Assembly (NCBI RefSeq): GCF_010093595.1
Contig: NW_022985437.1
Location: forward strand, 1,017,380 to 1,081,379
DNA length: 64,000 bases
Direction of reading: 5' to 3'
From: Mytilinidion resinicola
Lineage: Eukaryota > Ascomycota > Dothideomycetes > Mytilinidiales > Mytilinidiaceae
Shown here: piece by piece, positions 44,375 through 54,798 of the stretch
How the letters are laid out: each line of letters starts with the position of its first letter
Numbering within the stretch: the first letter of the stretch is position 1
Made by a program: the position numbers and the translations under genes
The notes under the pieces: generated by a model
The model's input: only the letters and a program-made list of their open reading frames with translations
Told to the model about the DNA's origin: nothing
Databases searched by the model: none

Positions 44375-44690
44375 GGAGACAATGGCTTCACGACGAACGA
44401 TATGATTGCATGGCTAGGCGTTTGGATCTGGCATTACGTGCCCGTGGAGTCTTAGAGAGTAACGTTTAACCTTAGGCTGAAATCATATGGGCCTTTGAAT
44501 GCGCATTCAATATTTCCACGTCTGAAGGCAGAGTTATGAGATCACTGACTAGAGAGGCCACGATTCAGACATACTCGTTTGAACCTGTTTAGTACTGCTA
44601 GTTTGACTCCAATTAGTGGTGCATTCCTCTATATCTACCAACATATCTGTACAGTATTACTACAGGTGAGGATTCCACAGTAATCCTACA
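44375..44690. other. Convergent intergenic region
   Basis: 316 bases between the stops of CSN5 and the synthetase; nothing recognised. Confidence 0.3.
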
Positions 44691-46530
44691 TCAGGTTTTA
44701 GAAGAGGCCTGTTCCCCAAAAGCTTCAGCTCCCAACCTTCGAAATGTTTCCTCCCGTCCTAGGATTGTCATGATTTCGTGAACACCAGGACCATGCTTTC
44801 CATTAGCCACTAACCCACGTAAGAGTTGGTACCCTTCCTTCTCCGATCTGCCTTCCGTGGTGCACCAATTGGACATTCCCGCCTTGATAGCATGTTTGAT
44901 GGGTTCAGAGTCCCAAGGTTGGTCTTGAGGGAGCGTCTTGATTGCCTGTATGAACGGGAGACTCAAAGCTACGTCCTGGTGAGCAGATGGAGGCTCTGGT
45001 AGAGTGAAAAAGTAGTCGCATTGCTCAACGAAAGCTTTTGGAGTCGACCATTCTTTTTTAGCAGCAGAGCGTACGATGCTAGCAACATATTCCCGGAGGT
45101 TCCTCTTGCCCAAAATGACTTCACTGTAAGGAGATCCGTTAGCAGGAATTGAGCAAACATTGTCAAAGTTAGGGAACGTACTATTTTGCGGAGTCCAAGT
45201 CTTTCTCAACGATGGCCACAACATCGTCGACCATTTTGTCGAAAGGCGGGCCTCCTGCGTCAATGCGACGGATCGCATGTTTTTGCTGCAAGAACCACAG
45301 TTTTCCCAATGTTACGGTGCTGTTACCCTTTGTGAATTTCATGACGAACTGTCTTGTTATTAGTTTGATCGACATATATTACGGAGTCGCGTTCTTACGT
45401 TATCGACTAGTTCGTTCATGGTCATGACATCTGTTTTGTTCTTATGTGACCACCCAAGAAGAGCAACGAAGTTCGAAAGAGCTTCAGGAAAGACGCCTGA
45501 CTTATCTCTAAACGAGGCGATGTCGGTGTCAAAGTTCCGTTTGCTCAACTTGTTTCCTTTATCATCCACGAGGAGTCCCACGTGAGCAAACTCTGGTGGT
45601 GTCCATCCGAATGCCTGGTACATAACAAGATGTTTCGGTGTTGCGGGTAGCCATTCTGTTCCTCGAATAACGTGAGTGATCTTCATGTGGTGGTCGTCTA
45701 CCACATTGGCGAGGTGATAGGTGGGCAGACCATCCGATTTGAGCAGAACAGGATCCTCATAGCCATCATTGGCACCAATTCGTTTCGTGTTCCCCACCTT
45801 CTTGTAGACCAGGTCGTTGAACTCTGGGTAGACATCTGGGACTTTTAGACGCACAACGTGTGCCTCCCCTTTCGCAGCCCTCTCCTTTGACTCGTCCTTG
45901 GAGATACCAGCACAAGTACGATCGTAATCGGGAGAAAGATTCTGTTCCGTTCGGAGTTTCGCGAGTTCAGCGAGTCGCTGAGAGGTACAGAAACATCGAT
46001 ATGCGTGTCCAGAGCTCAGTAGCTTTTCCGCATGCTCTTGATACAGCGTCGTCCGCTCCGACTGCTTGTAAGGCCCATAGGGACCCCCCACCTCAGGGCC
46101 TTCGTCCCATTCCAGGCCAGCCCATCGCAAGTCCTCCAAAAGCCTCTTTTCCGCGTTTGGAATTGTCCTTTTCTTGTGCAATTAGCACCGTACAGGATTT
46201 AGTGCTCCATCAACACTCAACACCCACCTGGTCTGTATCCTCAATACGCAGTAGAAATTGGCCACCAGTACGCTTGGCGAGAAGATAGTTGTATAGAGCC
46301 GTTCGGAGGGATCCTAGATGAAGGTAGCCTGTGGGAGAAGGTGCAAAACGCGTCCTAGCGGGACTAGAAGGGAGCTCTAGCTTTCTGGGGGACTTTGGTA
46401 TACGCAGGTGTGATTCAGAGCCAGAAGTTGAATTAGTCCGCTTCCAAGCTCTGGAGAGCTGCGCTAGACATGATATGCACGTAAAGGCACCTGGGCGGGA
46501 TTGCCGTGCGAGATAATTTAGCATTATCAT
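44691..46530 (-). CDS. MSE1: Mitochondrial glutamyl-tRNA synthetase
   Basis: Exons (minus) 46530-46228, 46172-45399, 45348-45182 and 45123-44691; introns of 55, 50 and 58 bases (558 residues). Class I signatures: HIGH-type site in [32 protein letters not shown] across the first splice, and KMSKS-type site in [15 protein letters not shown]. The C-terminal anticodon-binding region is helical and bacterial-like in size. The N-terminal Arg/Ser-rich stretch ([14 protein letters not shown]) is a likely mitochondrial presequence. The start is uncertain: in-frame ATGs also lie upstream, and ATGs at 46530 and 46524 fit best. Confidence 0.9.
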
Positions 46531-46777
46531 GCAGAACAATGACGGTCGAGCAATGATGCAGGTCAAAATTTTTGCCAAGCCCTCGGACGAAGTGAGGACG
46601 CTAGGCAGCAAAAAAGTGGCACACTCAAGCAGTTCAACACCGTAGGCTTTCCAAAACCGGTACTGCATGAGTAACAACAGCATCCTGAAGACCTCAAGCG
46701 GTGCTAAATAAGCGTACACAACCACAGAAACAGCTGGAGTGTGTATACACCTCATGGATTTGTGGACTGCCACTTTC

Positions 46778-47084
46778 TGTTCACACTCATCAACCGCGCT
46801 GTCTCATAGGCGCACCTGTCTACTACCTTACTGCTTGGAGTGCTTCAACAAGTTTTACATAGCCCAGAGAAAAGAGCTTCTACCTCGTTTGTATTTCTGA
46901 AAATGCATTGAAGCACGCAAATAGAACAAGCTGCCTTTGTCTCGTATGTGCAACTGTCTGCCACTGCTTGGGTTGCTTCAATGTATTTTCAGAAATCTTA
47001 AGAAGATAGAAGCTCTTCGCCTTGGGCTATATGGAAACTTGCTTCATGCAGTGGTAAGCGGGAGTACTTGATGAGTGTGCCACC
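46778..47084. mobile_element. MITE-like foldback element, copy 2
   Basis: About 307 bases built as two long inverted arms. The left arm (about 46778-46915) reads CACACTCATCAA, then TAGCCCAGAGAAAAGAGCTT and TTTCTGAAAATGCATTGAAG. The right arm returns as CTTCAATGTATTTTCAGAAA, AAGCTCTTCGCCTTGGGCTA and TTGATGAGTGTGCC. The right half is shared with copy 1 in the AKR intron (29114-29292). A further 12-base match to its end (GTGGCACACTCA) lies at about 46616, so the element may be larger. Non-coding. It sits between the divergent starts of the synthetase and J-protein genes. Confidence 0.65.
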
Positions 47085-47344
47085 ATTTTCATCCATGTAG
47101 AATAGAATGCCACCTTTGTCATGCCCCGCGTGGTGAAACTGGAACATTTTGGTGGTCGAGCTTTCATCCAAACCTTTCCCCTCCATCGCCCTTCCTAAGT
47201 TTGGACCAGTACATACAAATTTTGTATTCTCTTGTAGATATTGCAGCTTCTTCCTACTGTGTTTTTTGAGCTCATCCTCTGAAGGCATCTCATAAGTAAA
47301 GACCCTAGCCTGACTATTACAGCACTTCACTAACAGCTTCCACA

Positions 47345-48833
47345 GTGAACGACGTGGACGAAGTAGACCTCTATGGTATGTCTCACCTCCAAAATATAAA
47401 AAGCATACGTTGTTCTAACATGATAAGAGGTCCTCGGAGTCACCAGTGGCGCAAGTAAAACCGAGATCAAGAAGGCGTATCACAAAGTTAGTCGCATCAT
47501 CATATCATTCAATCAAACAATGAGATACTAATCAGCATCTACGTAGGCCGCACTATCCCATCACCCTGACAAAGTTGCCGAACACGAACGAACCGAAGCC
47601 GAAATCCGCTTCAAGTCCGCCAAACAGGCGTACGAGATCCTTTACGATGACGACAAACGGACTCTGTACGATACCCACGGCATGGCTGCCTTCGATCCCA
47701 ACCGAGGTAGTCCGGGTGGTCCGGAGGTTGATCTTGACGACATCCTAGCACAGATGTTTGGCGGTGGTATGGGAGGGATGGGAGGCATGCCCGGCATGGG
47801 TGGAATGGGAAGTATGCCGGGGGGAATGGGAAGGCAACCACGGAAGGGCCGAGACGTAGAGCAAGAATATGAGGTCACGCTCGAGGAGCTTTACAAGGGA
47901 AAGACGACACGATTCTCGAATACCAAGAATGTCGTGTGTCAGACATGCAAAGGGACGGGCGGGAAAGAGAAGGCAAAGCCACACCAGTGTGCTGTGTGTG
48001 GCGGCAACGGTATGTTTGATGTCAAAATCTCGTTCAAATTCCCGTCTTTTACGTCTAGTGCCTCGCTGACTATCTATTCCCGTACAGGCGCTACTACTCG
48101 TCTTCGCCCCGTCGGCCCTGGGCTGGTCACGCAGGAAACCGTCCCTTGCTCTACCTGTTCCGGCACTGGTTCTCTGTTCAAGGACAAAGACCGTTGCAAG
48201 AAATGCAAGGGTAAGAAAGTCACGGAGTCCAAGAAGGTCCTGGAGCTTTACATACCACGCGGAGCACGAGAGGGCGAGCGAATCGTTCTGGCTGGCGAAG
48301 CAGACCAACTGCCAGACCAGGAACCCGGAGATATCGTTTTCGAACTTGTCGAGAGCCCTCATGACGTCTTCCAGAGAGCGGGAAGTGATCTGAAGGTCGA
48401 CTTGAAGATAACACTAGCGGAGGCACTTACAGGATTCAACCGCGTGGTTGTCACACATCTCGATGGGAGGGGTATCAAAGTTCACGTGCAGCAGCCAAAA
48501 GGCAAAGTCTTGACCCCAGACCAAGTCATCAAGGTTCCAGGAGAGGGAATGCCAGTGAAGAAGAGCGATGCTAAGGGCGATCTATTTCTGGTCGTGAAGA
48601 TTGAGTTCCCGGCAGATGGATGGATAAAAGACGAGGAAACGATCCAGAAGATCAAGGAGGCTCTACCTGGTCCCACCAAATCCGAGGACGCTACACCAGA
48701 GACCACCGACGAGGTCGAGATTGACTACGATGCCACCCTTGAAGACTTTGGATCCGGAAGCGATGATCCTCGTGCAGGGGGCGAGTGGGAGGATGATGAA
48801 GAGGAGGGTGGGCCACAGTGTGCCACCCAATGA
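47345..48833 (+). CDS. DnaJ/Hsp40 type I co-chaperone, 5' end uncertain
   Basis: Exons 47345(?)-47375, 47428-47486, 47547-48009 and 48088-48833. The J domain reads DVDEVDLYEVLGVTSGAS, KAYHK and AALSHHPDKVAEHE with the HPD motif. Then comes a Gly/Met-rich linker (FGGGMGGMGGMPGMGGMG), the CxxCxGxG zinc-finger domain (CQTCKGTGGKEKAKPHQCAV to CKKCKGKK) and the C-terminal substrate domains. Introns are 52, 60 and 78 bases; the last is a multiple of three without a stop. No ATG is found in frame before GTG 47345. A good acceptor (CTGACTATTACAG, ending 47322) suggests an upstream first exon not identified. Acts with Hsp70. Confidence 0.85.
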
Positions 48834-50829
48834 TTAAACGATTAAACAACTTCAACGATATGCATAGATCGGCGTTCGGACGGGAGTATTGGGTGAGTCT
48901 GGTCCACTGCCTCCCTCTTGGAGGTCATTTCCTGGTCACGCGTAGATGATAATAGCTCTATCACCGTTTTGAGATAAGCGGTGCCTTTCCTCAATCAAGG
49001 TCAAACTTCGTCGCAACAATGCTTGCAGATGTGGGAGACTGTGGCTTTGACTACGGGAGTGAGTGACTTCGTAAGGAGCCGGACGCTTATTCTCTCACAG
49101 TTTCACCTGCGTCGCTCGCGTGTGAGAATGCTTCATTTGGTCCTAACAGTCTTTTAACCCACTTTCAAAAAATATTTTAGCTCGGTAAGGGTTGGCCCAC
49201 AGCATCTACCCGTATATCTAACATATCCCAATGCAACAAAGGACGCCGAGTTCGCAATACAAGGCCTAGTGATGCGGGAAAGCGGCTTTCACGCTAAACG
49301 CAGATAGATGAGGGCAAAGGGCGAGGAACAAAAACTTCTGCATCACGCAAACGATCTTAGTATTTATGACGACTCATTTCTAGTCAATTTGTACATCTCA
49401 TTACTCTTTTCGGGATCCCTTTAAGAAAGCCCATACAATCAAAATTGCGCGGTCACTTGACAGCCGAGTCAATGAGTATCTTGTCAAGGCAATCTGCCGT
49501 TTAGTTGGGCCATATAGGGCTATCTTTAGGTCGCTGAGAGGCAGTAATACCTGAGTGACACGATAGCTCGTATCTCGGGGACTGAAACTCGCTTTCCACT
49601 TTCTGAGAGCCATTTCTATTCGCTAATTTTTTTCTTCTCGAGAGCCGTTCTCTTCATCCTACGGCTGGAAGCATAAGGCTGAAGCCTTTATCTCGCATCC
49701 GTGAGAACTCATGGTCGTGCTGGTCTACACAAAAACTTCGAACTGCTTTCGATTTGCAACTATCTACTTGCCACCGGTTTAGCATGGACGTCGCCACCAT
49801 GTTTCTGTAAGGTTGATGTCGTTCGCTCGGATAACAGTCACAAGTGAACTGTTCCCTTCGGTGAGCTCCGCATAGTCCATTCGCTAGCTCTATATTAACC
49901 AAGGATGATCGATGATTGGTGACGGACCACCGGTAAGATGCTGTCAGTGGTGGAATGGGAGGCTCAGCGAATGGACAAGGATCTCCTCTCAGCCTGTAAC
50001 AACAACCCAATGCTTGGGTTCTTGGCCCTTGGATGTTCGGCGTCTTGCGTGTTTAGAAGTTTGAATTCTTGGTCTCTCGGAACTTTTTCTTGGAAGTTTT
50101 GCTTGCAAGCATGGAAGTGATCCACACTATACCAACACAGGTCTAGTGACTGCTAAGTAAGTGAATGTGCCCCCCGGCGGTAAGGGAAGATGATGTGCAC
50201 GTCCCCTCTCGTTACGACCTGCAATCCTGACTTGTCTTATATGCCCCCCGATAGCTGGTATCGCCATACTTGAAAGAGCGCACGGTACTATATCTCCGAT
50301 CCGTATGGCACCCTTATGGTTTCAGAATTAGGTGCTCCGTTACATCTCATTGTCCTGCTTGGCAGCTCCTGCGTAATACGAGCTGGAGTGCCTTAGTCAC
50401 CAGATACGAGCCTTGGCAAAGCACGAAACGAGGACGAAGACGGACCTATAGATGCGAAACAACCCGTTTCAGAGTCACGTACCCCCGCCCTAGGTGTAAG
50501 TGATAATGGGATTGGTGATCGTCAGGACACGAAGCACCACAAAAGGTGTCACCCGGCGTGAGCGATATATGCTACTTCGTATTGCCGCTGGAGATCAAAC
50601 ATTACTGTCTAATATTGTCGATGGGTTTGTTTCGTTTCGTTTCGTTTCTCTGGCCAACATCAGCTATTAGTTCGCGAGGAATCTTCAACTCACTTTGACA
50701 TACTATCAAATAGTATAAGGTTGCGTTGAACGCCTTTTTATAGAAGTCATAGCAGCAAGACTACTAGGACTTCCATTTCTCTATCCGTCATACGTACATG
50801 CACGCTTTTACACTCGCTTCTACCTCACA
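48834..50829. other. Long gene-poor region
   Basis: Two kilobases with only short, non-protein-like frames. A pentanucleotide tract is listed separately. A TATA-like TTTTTATAG at about 50733-50741 may serve the chitosanase gene. Confidence 0.4.
50630..50648. repeat. TTTCG pentanucleotide microsatellite
   Basis: Three full TTTCG units and a partial fourth. Confidence 0.8.
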
Positions 50830-51636
50830 ATGCTCCGAACCACTATCCTCGCCGCTCTAGCCAGCGCAGCTCTCGCCCGCGACATCCCCTCCAACGTCCA
50901 AGCCTTCTACGATGCACACCTCGTACGTCCATCCCTTAAGCCGGCCAATTTTCCACAGCCTCGCTAAAACACCTTAGAACACAGAATGCTCAAACGCCGT
51001 CTCCGATAGCTTCTCATCCGTCGTCTACTGCCAGGACAATACAAGCAGCGCACTCTTCCTAAAAGGACCATCTGGCTCTTACGATAACATGGACATCGAC
51101 TGCGATGGCGCCAATGCCTCCGAGGGGCTCTGCGACAATGACCCAACGGGGCAATCGATGACAGCGTTCATGGATCAAGTCGCCGAATTCGGCATCAGCG
51201 ATTTAGACGCCCATATCCACCCGTACGTCGTGCTCGGAAATGACGGCGCAACGCCCAGCTTTGACCCGCAGAGCGTGGGGATCGAGCCGCTGAGTGTGGT
51301 TGCGGTGGTGTGTAACGGCAAGATGGTAAGTCCTCTCGCTCTCCTGGCATCTTGAGTATCCGAGCTAATGTGTTTGGTGGTTAGTTTTACGGCATCTGGG
51401 GCGACACCAACGGCGGGACTTCGACGGGCGAGGCAGCTTTGTCTATGGGCCAGCTCTGCTTCGGCGACGACGCGGTGAATGGAGACCAAGGCCACGACGA
51501 GGCAGACGTGCTCTACATTGCCTTCCCTGGCAGCGCCGCAGTCCCAGGAAAGGCTGCGGCGTGGAAAGCGAAGATGAAGGAAGAGTTTGAGGAGTGTCTG
51601 GCTACAATCGGAGACAAGCTCGTTGCTGGTCTATAG
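50830..51636 (+). CDS. Secreted endo-chitosanase, glycoside hydrolase family 75
   Basis: Exons 50830-50922, 50978-51325 and 51385-51636; introns of 55 and 59 bases (230 residues). A signal peptide ends at about ALA (residues 1-16). Family hallmarks are in order: [28 protein letters not shown], the acidic core [44 protein letters not shown] and the catalytic-region motif [10 protein letters not shown]. It ends with [14 protein letters not shown]75 enzymes cleave chitosan; carboxylates in DIDCDG and GDTNG are retained, so an active secreted enzyme is expected. Possible role in wall remodelling or nutrition. Confidence 0.92.
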
Positions 51637-52095
51637 ATATAAAACTGGATAAAGTCTAGTAGGTATACTGCCCCCGCTGCTCTAACGAGGACGGCGGTGA
51701 CGGGTCGCTCTTCCACATTCTCGACGGTTGTGGTTAAGCTGCCAAGGAGCCGTCTGAGACTTTAGAACCTAAAGTTCCAGATTACAGCCACCAGGGCGAC
51801 TGTTCCAAGGGCCTGGTCTTTGAGCCAGGAAAAGTGTGTGGGTACTTTTTAAACCATATGCTGCCACTCTTGTATAACTTAGCGATGTTGTCTGGGTCGC
51901 ATTAGGGAGTTGTAAAATACTGAGCATCCGGAGTTTTCATAGGTACGAGTCACGTTTTGTGCAAGGCTACAAGTACGGTTCCAAGATTCCTAGAAGAGAT
52001 AAACTAGCATCTGAAATTGAGCGAAATTGGAAAGAACATTGAAGCACTCGAGAGCCGTAAGGACCTGCCTTACAGCCAGACCGATCCCCTACATA
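51637..52095. other. Intergenic region
   Basis: Between the chitosanase and the HET fragment, both ending here; nothing recognised. Confidence 0.3.
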
Positions 52096-52968
52096 TCATA
52101 TCACCAATAGCTCCTGAACATCAAGCCCAGCTTTCCTCAGCCCATCAGCATCCATTCCCACCCCCTCGTTTCCCACCACCCTCTTGATTATTTCGCCATC
52201 CATGATCCCCGGTACATAGGCTTCGCCCGCAAGCATGTATACCTTCTTCATACCTTTCCCTTCGACCGTCATCTCTCCCAATGACCTCAGCAAATGCGGT
52301 GTTCGAGACCCCAGCAAGATAAATAGCTCATGGCTTGGAGTAGCACCAGTTCCCAGACCCAGATAGCCCGTGTCCGTTTGGAAAAAGCTGCGTGACAGTA
52401 CTGCAGACCGAACAGCATTATCGGCTGCCATCACACGAGCGTGCTCTTCTGCTGACGGGAAGTCTTTGAGAGCAGGAGGCTGCCGCATCCCGTGGCCCGC
52501 CTGTCCTGCTATCCACTTCCGCCAGGCCTGGATGCTAGATAAATCGTCTTCCGTGGCACGACGGAACATGTTTTTATTGTCGAGGCCTGTTCTCGAATTT
52601 TCTTCTCCGCCATCGGTGGACGTGAAGAAAGTGTCACCGCACAAGGCACGCCAGGTGGCGTCGTAATGCGTTCCGCCTGCGACGTAGGGTTTGGTTGACA
52701 AGGGGCTGTTGGCCGGATTGATCGGCAAGGGCAACTTATCAGCCTTGAGGGCTGACATGTTTGTGACTAGAAGCGGAAAGGCGGTCTCCGCGACCTTACC
52801 AACGCGAATCGCAAAAACCGTAAGAACACCTGTGCGGGTGAGGACTGGCGACTCGGCGTATAGTCTATCGGGGGGCGGAGCTGGACAGGAAGCGCTTGCA
52901 TTGAAATGGAAAACGCGGTTGACGCGTTCAAGGGTTTGTCTTTCGAAGCCTGTTTGAGCAGGTAGATG
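52096..52968 (-). pseudogene. C-terminal part of a HET-domain (heterokaryon incompatibility) protein
   Basis: The minus frame is open from 52968 to the stop at 52096 (about 290 codons) without a plausible gene start; the first ATG is at 52758. The content matches the C-terminal third of fungal HET proteins: HFNASASCPAPPPDRLYAES, VLTVFAIRVGKVAET, ATWRALCGDTFF, FFQTDTGYLGLGTGATPSHE and the ending VYMLAGEAYVPGIMDGEII. The N-terminal HET domain is absent here. Its likely other end lies at 54499-54798 on the same strand, across the HNH gene. A short product from ATG 52758 is possible but would lack the toxic HET domain. Confidence 0.7.
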
Positions 52969-53232
52969 TTAAAGAGAGAGAAGAAGGCCGATGGAAATGC
53001 CTTCAGCCACAAATAAAGCCACAGAAAAAGTCACGTGTAGAGAGGTTATGGTCAGCTTGAGCTTGGCGGCCCTTGGCTGGGCAAACTAGCCTTATTCAGT
53101 TAGAGTGCGCCCGAGCTCGTTGGACGACCTTCCATCGTCTTTCATGCAACCTTTGCATGTCGTCCTCGCCCCCCGAAAACGTCCGCCGCTCCATCTGAGA
53201 CCTCCATCCCTTTGTCGCCGCGAAGATCTACC

Positions 53233-54226
53233 ATGCCTCCAATCAATCGCTCAGTAGGGCGGAATGTCCATATATACGGCTCAAATGACCCTAATACCGT
53301 GCTTGGCGGTCTAATTCTCACACACGGTGTTACAAATGCCAACTTCTACTTAATGGTGGAGATTCTTTTCTTATTTACAAGCACCTTCTTTCTGCGAGAT
53401 GAGGATGAAACAAAGATTGGGAAGGATGACCATCAGCTTCAACCTGGAAAGTATTACATTGTTACTGCCGGTTAGTTCATAATAAACCCTTAATGCGTAG
53501 CTATACAGCTAAAGTATAAGCAGGTTCTTTCCAGGTCAATAATGAGCCATGGCTCGTCCGAACAATTAGTCGTGCTACCGGAACCCGTGTCGCCGCCTTC
53601 CGCGAGGCTGTTCGTTTGCGAGATCGTCGATGCGTCATATCTGGGGATATTGTACCTACACTTGCTGGAGTTGACTACTGGGATGGTTTCGAAGCCGTGC
53701 ATATTTTCCCACTTGCCTACGAAGGTCACTGGGTTGATCAGGGCTACGGCCGATGGATTACAGTTCAACCGGCTGAAGGGGGATCTATCAACTCAGTACA
53801 GAATGGATTGTTGCTTGACTCCGCTATACATCAACTATTCGATGCTTATGCCATCTCGATTAATCCGGATGTATGTATGTCTTATATCTATATTAAAGAC
53901 CGAGGCTAATATTATTATAGGACAACTACAAGGTTATGGCCTTTAGGCCTACGTCGAAAAACATTGCTGGCAAGCATCTCGATCTGGAGTATTTTACTCG
54001 CCCTGATGCGCCTATTGATTCGCTTCTACGATGGCACTTTAGACAGGCTGTCTTGGCTAATATGAGGGGTGCTGGAGAGCCGGTCTTCGAACATGACTTC
54101 CCGCCTGGTTCTGATATAGTTGATGATATACTTCAGGGTCCGAAGGCAGTTGAAAGGATGGAGTTTGAGTTATTCAGCCGCCTCGGTGCTCAAATGCAGT
54201 TGTTCCCGTTGGCAGGTGAACATTAG
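53233..54226 (+). CDS. HNH-nuclease domain protein (fungal multicopy type)
   Basis: Exons 53233-53470, 53524-53870 and 53921-54226; introns of 53 and 50 bases (296 residues). The N-terminal domain (RNVHIYGSNDPNTVLGGLIL, GVTNANFYLMVEILFLF) precedes a beta-beta-alpha-metal nuclease core: RDRRCVISGD, EAVHIFPLAYEGHW (first His), INSVQNGLLLDSAIHQLFDA (Asn and second His) and SINPDDNYKV. It ends in a conserved helical tail (LLRWHFRQAVLANMRGAGEP, MEFELFSRLG). From memory, proteins of this build occur in many copies in fungal genomes and are poorly understood. All motifs look intact, and the gene lies antisense between two halves of a HET gene. Confidence 0.85.
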
Positions 54227-54421
54227 AGTTTGTATTGAGATGAAAAGAGTATAATTTATTGAGCAGGAGGGCAGATCACCAATGCATAACGTTTACCTTC
54301 CTACGCTATACCATCCCTATAAGTAACGCTGGCAGTAGCGAAATTCATGCAGTTTCAAAAACAAGGGTGGTTAGTCGTATTAGGACGAAGAACAGGCAAG
54401 GTCTGACATACTAAGTGCGCA

Positions 54422-54479
54422 GAATCAAACACCTCACAAAACTGAGGTCCCAACCTCAAGTTTCTGCGGTGTTTGATTC
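54422..54479. repeat. Perfect-ended hairpin at the HET break
   Basis: GAATCAAACACC (54422-54433) pairs exactly with GGTGTTTGATTC (54468-54479), with an inner stem AAACTGAGGT against ACCTCAAGTTT. Overall about 22 paired bases around a 4-5 base loop. It lies just past the point where HET similarity ends (54499). Confidence 0.7.
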
Positions 54480-54498
54480 GGGATCGATCAGGATAAGT

Positions 54499-54798
54499 GC
54501 AAATGGCGTCGACCCAGTACGGGGTATCCGTGTCAAGCGTGCGAAGGCTTTGAAGAGCCTTTTTTAGATTGCGAGTAATATCAAAGCGCTGGTCGTTGAG
54601 CGTGATGGGTACTGTGTCGTTGGGGTTCCCCCATGTATAAGAGAGAGCTTTGTATTTTGGGTTCTCATCGAGAGAGGTTACGATAAGCTCGCAACCAATG
54701 TCGTAGTTAGGATCGGAGGATGACGAGAGTTTGATCAAGCGAATTTCATTGTGGTCTTTCGCTAAGGAATCATACTTTCTCGTGTACGGGTCCTTGAA
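54499..54798 (-). pseudogene. N-terminal HET-domain fragment
   Basis: On the minus strand a frame reads FKDPYTRKYDSLAKDHNEIR, then LIKLSSSSDPNYDIGCELIV, the HET signature YKALSYTWGNPNDTVPITLN and LKKALQSLRTL, ending in PYWVDAIC at 54499. In intact HET proteins DAIC is followed by INQ and about 100 more residues of the domain. Here similarity stops abruptly and a hairpin begins. No start codon is evident in frame; the upstream gene's frame overlaps. Orientation and order agree with the C-terminal piece at 52096-52968 being the rest of the same gene. Confidence 0.7.

Noticed and set aside
46998..47330. A 110-codon minus frame (with internal MPSEDELKKHSRKKLQ)
   Set aside because: About a quarter of it lies inside the MITE-like element and its start overlaps the upstream sequence of the DnaJ first exon; no family features. 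It could be a host-gene scrap but is not supportable as a gene.
48834..50829. Search for a gene or CRISPR-like array in the 2 kb gap
   Set aside because: Only a short TTTCG tract was found; no regular repeats or coding structure.
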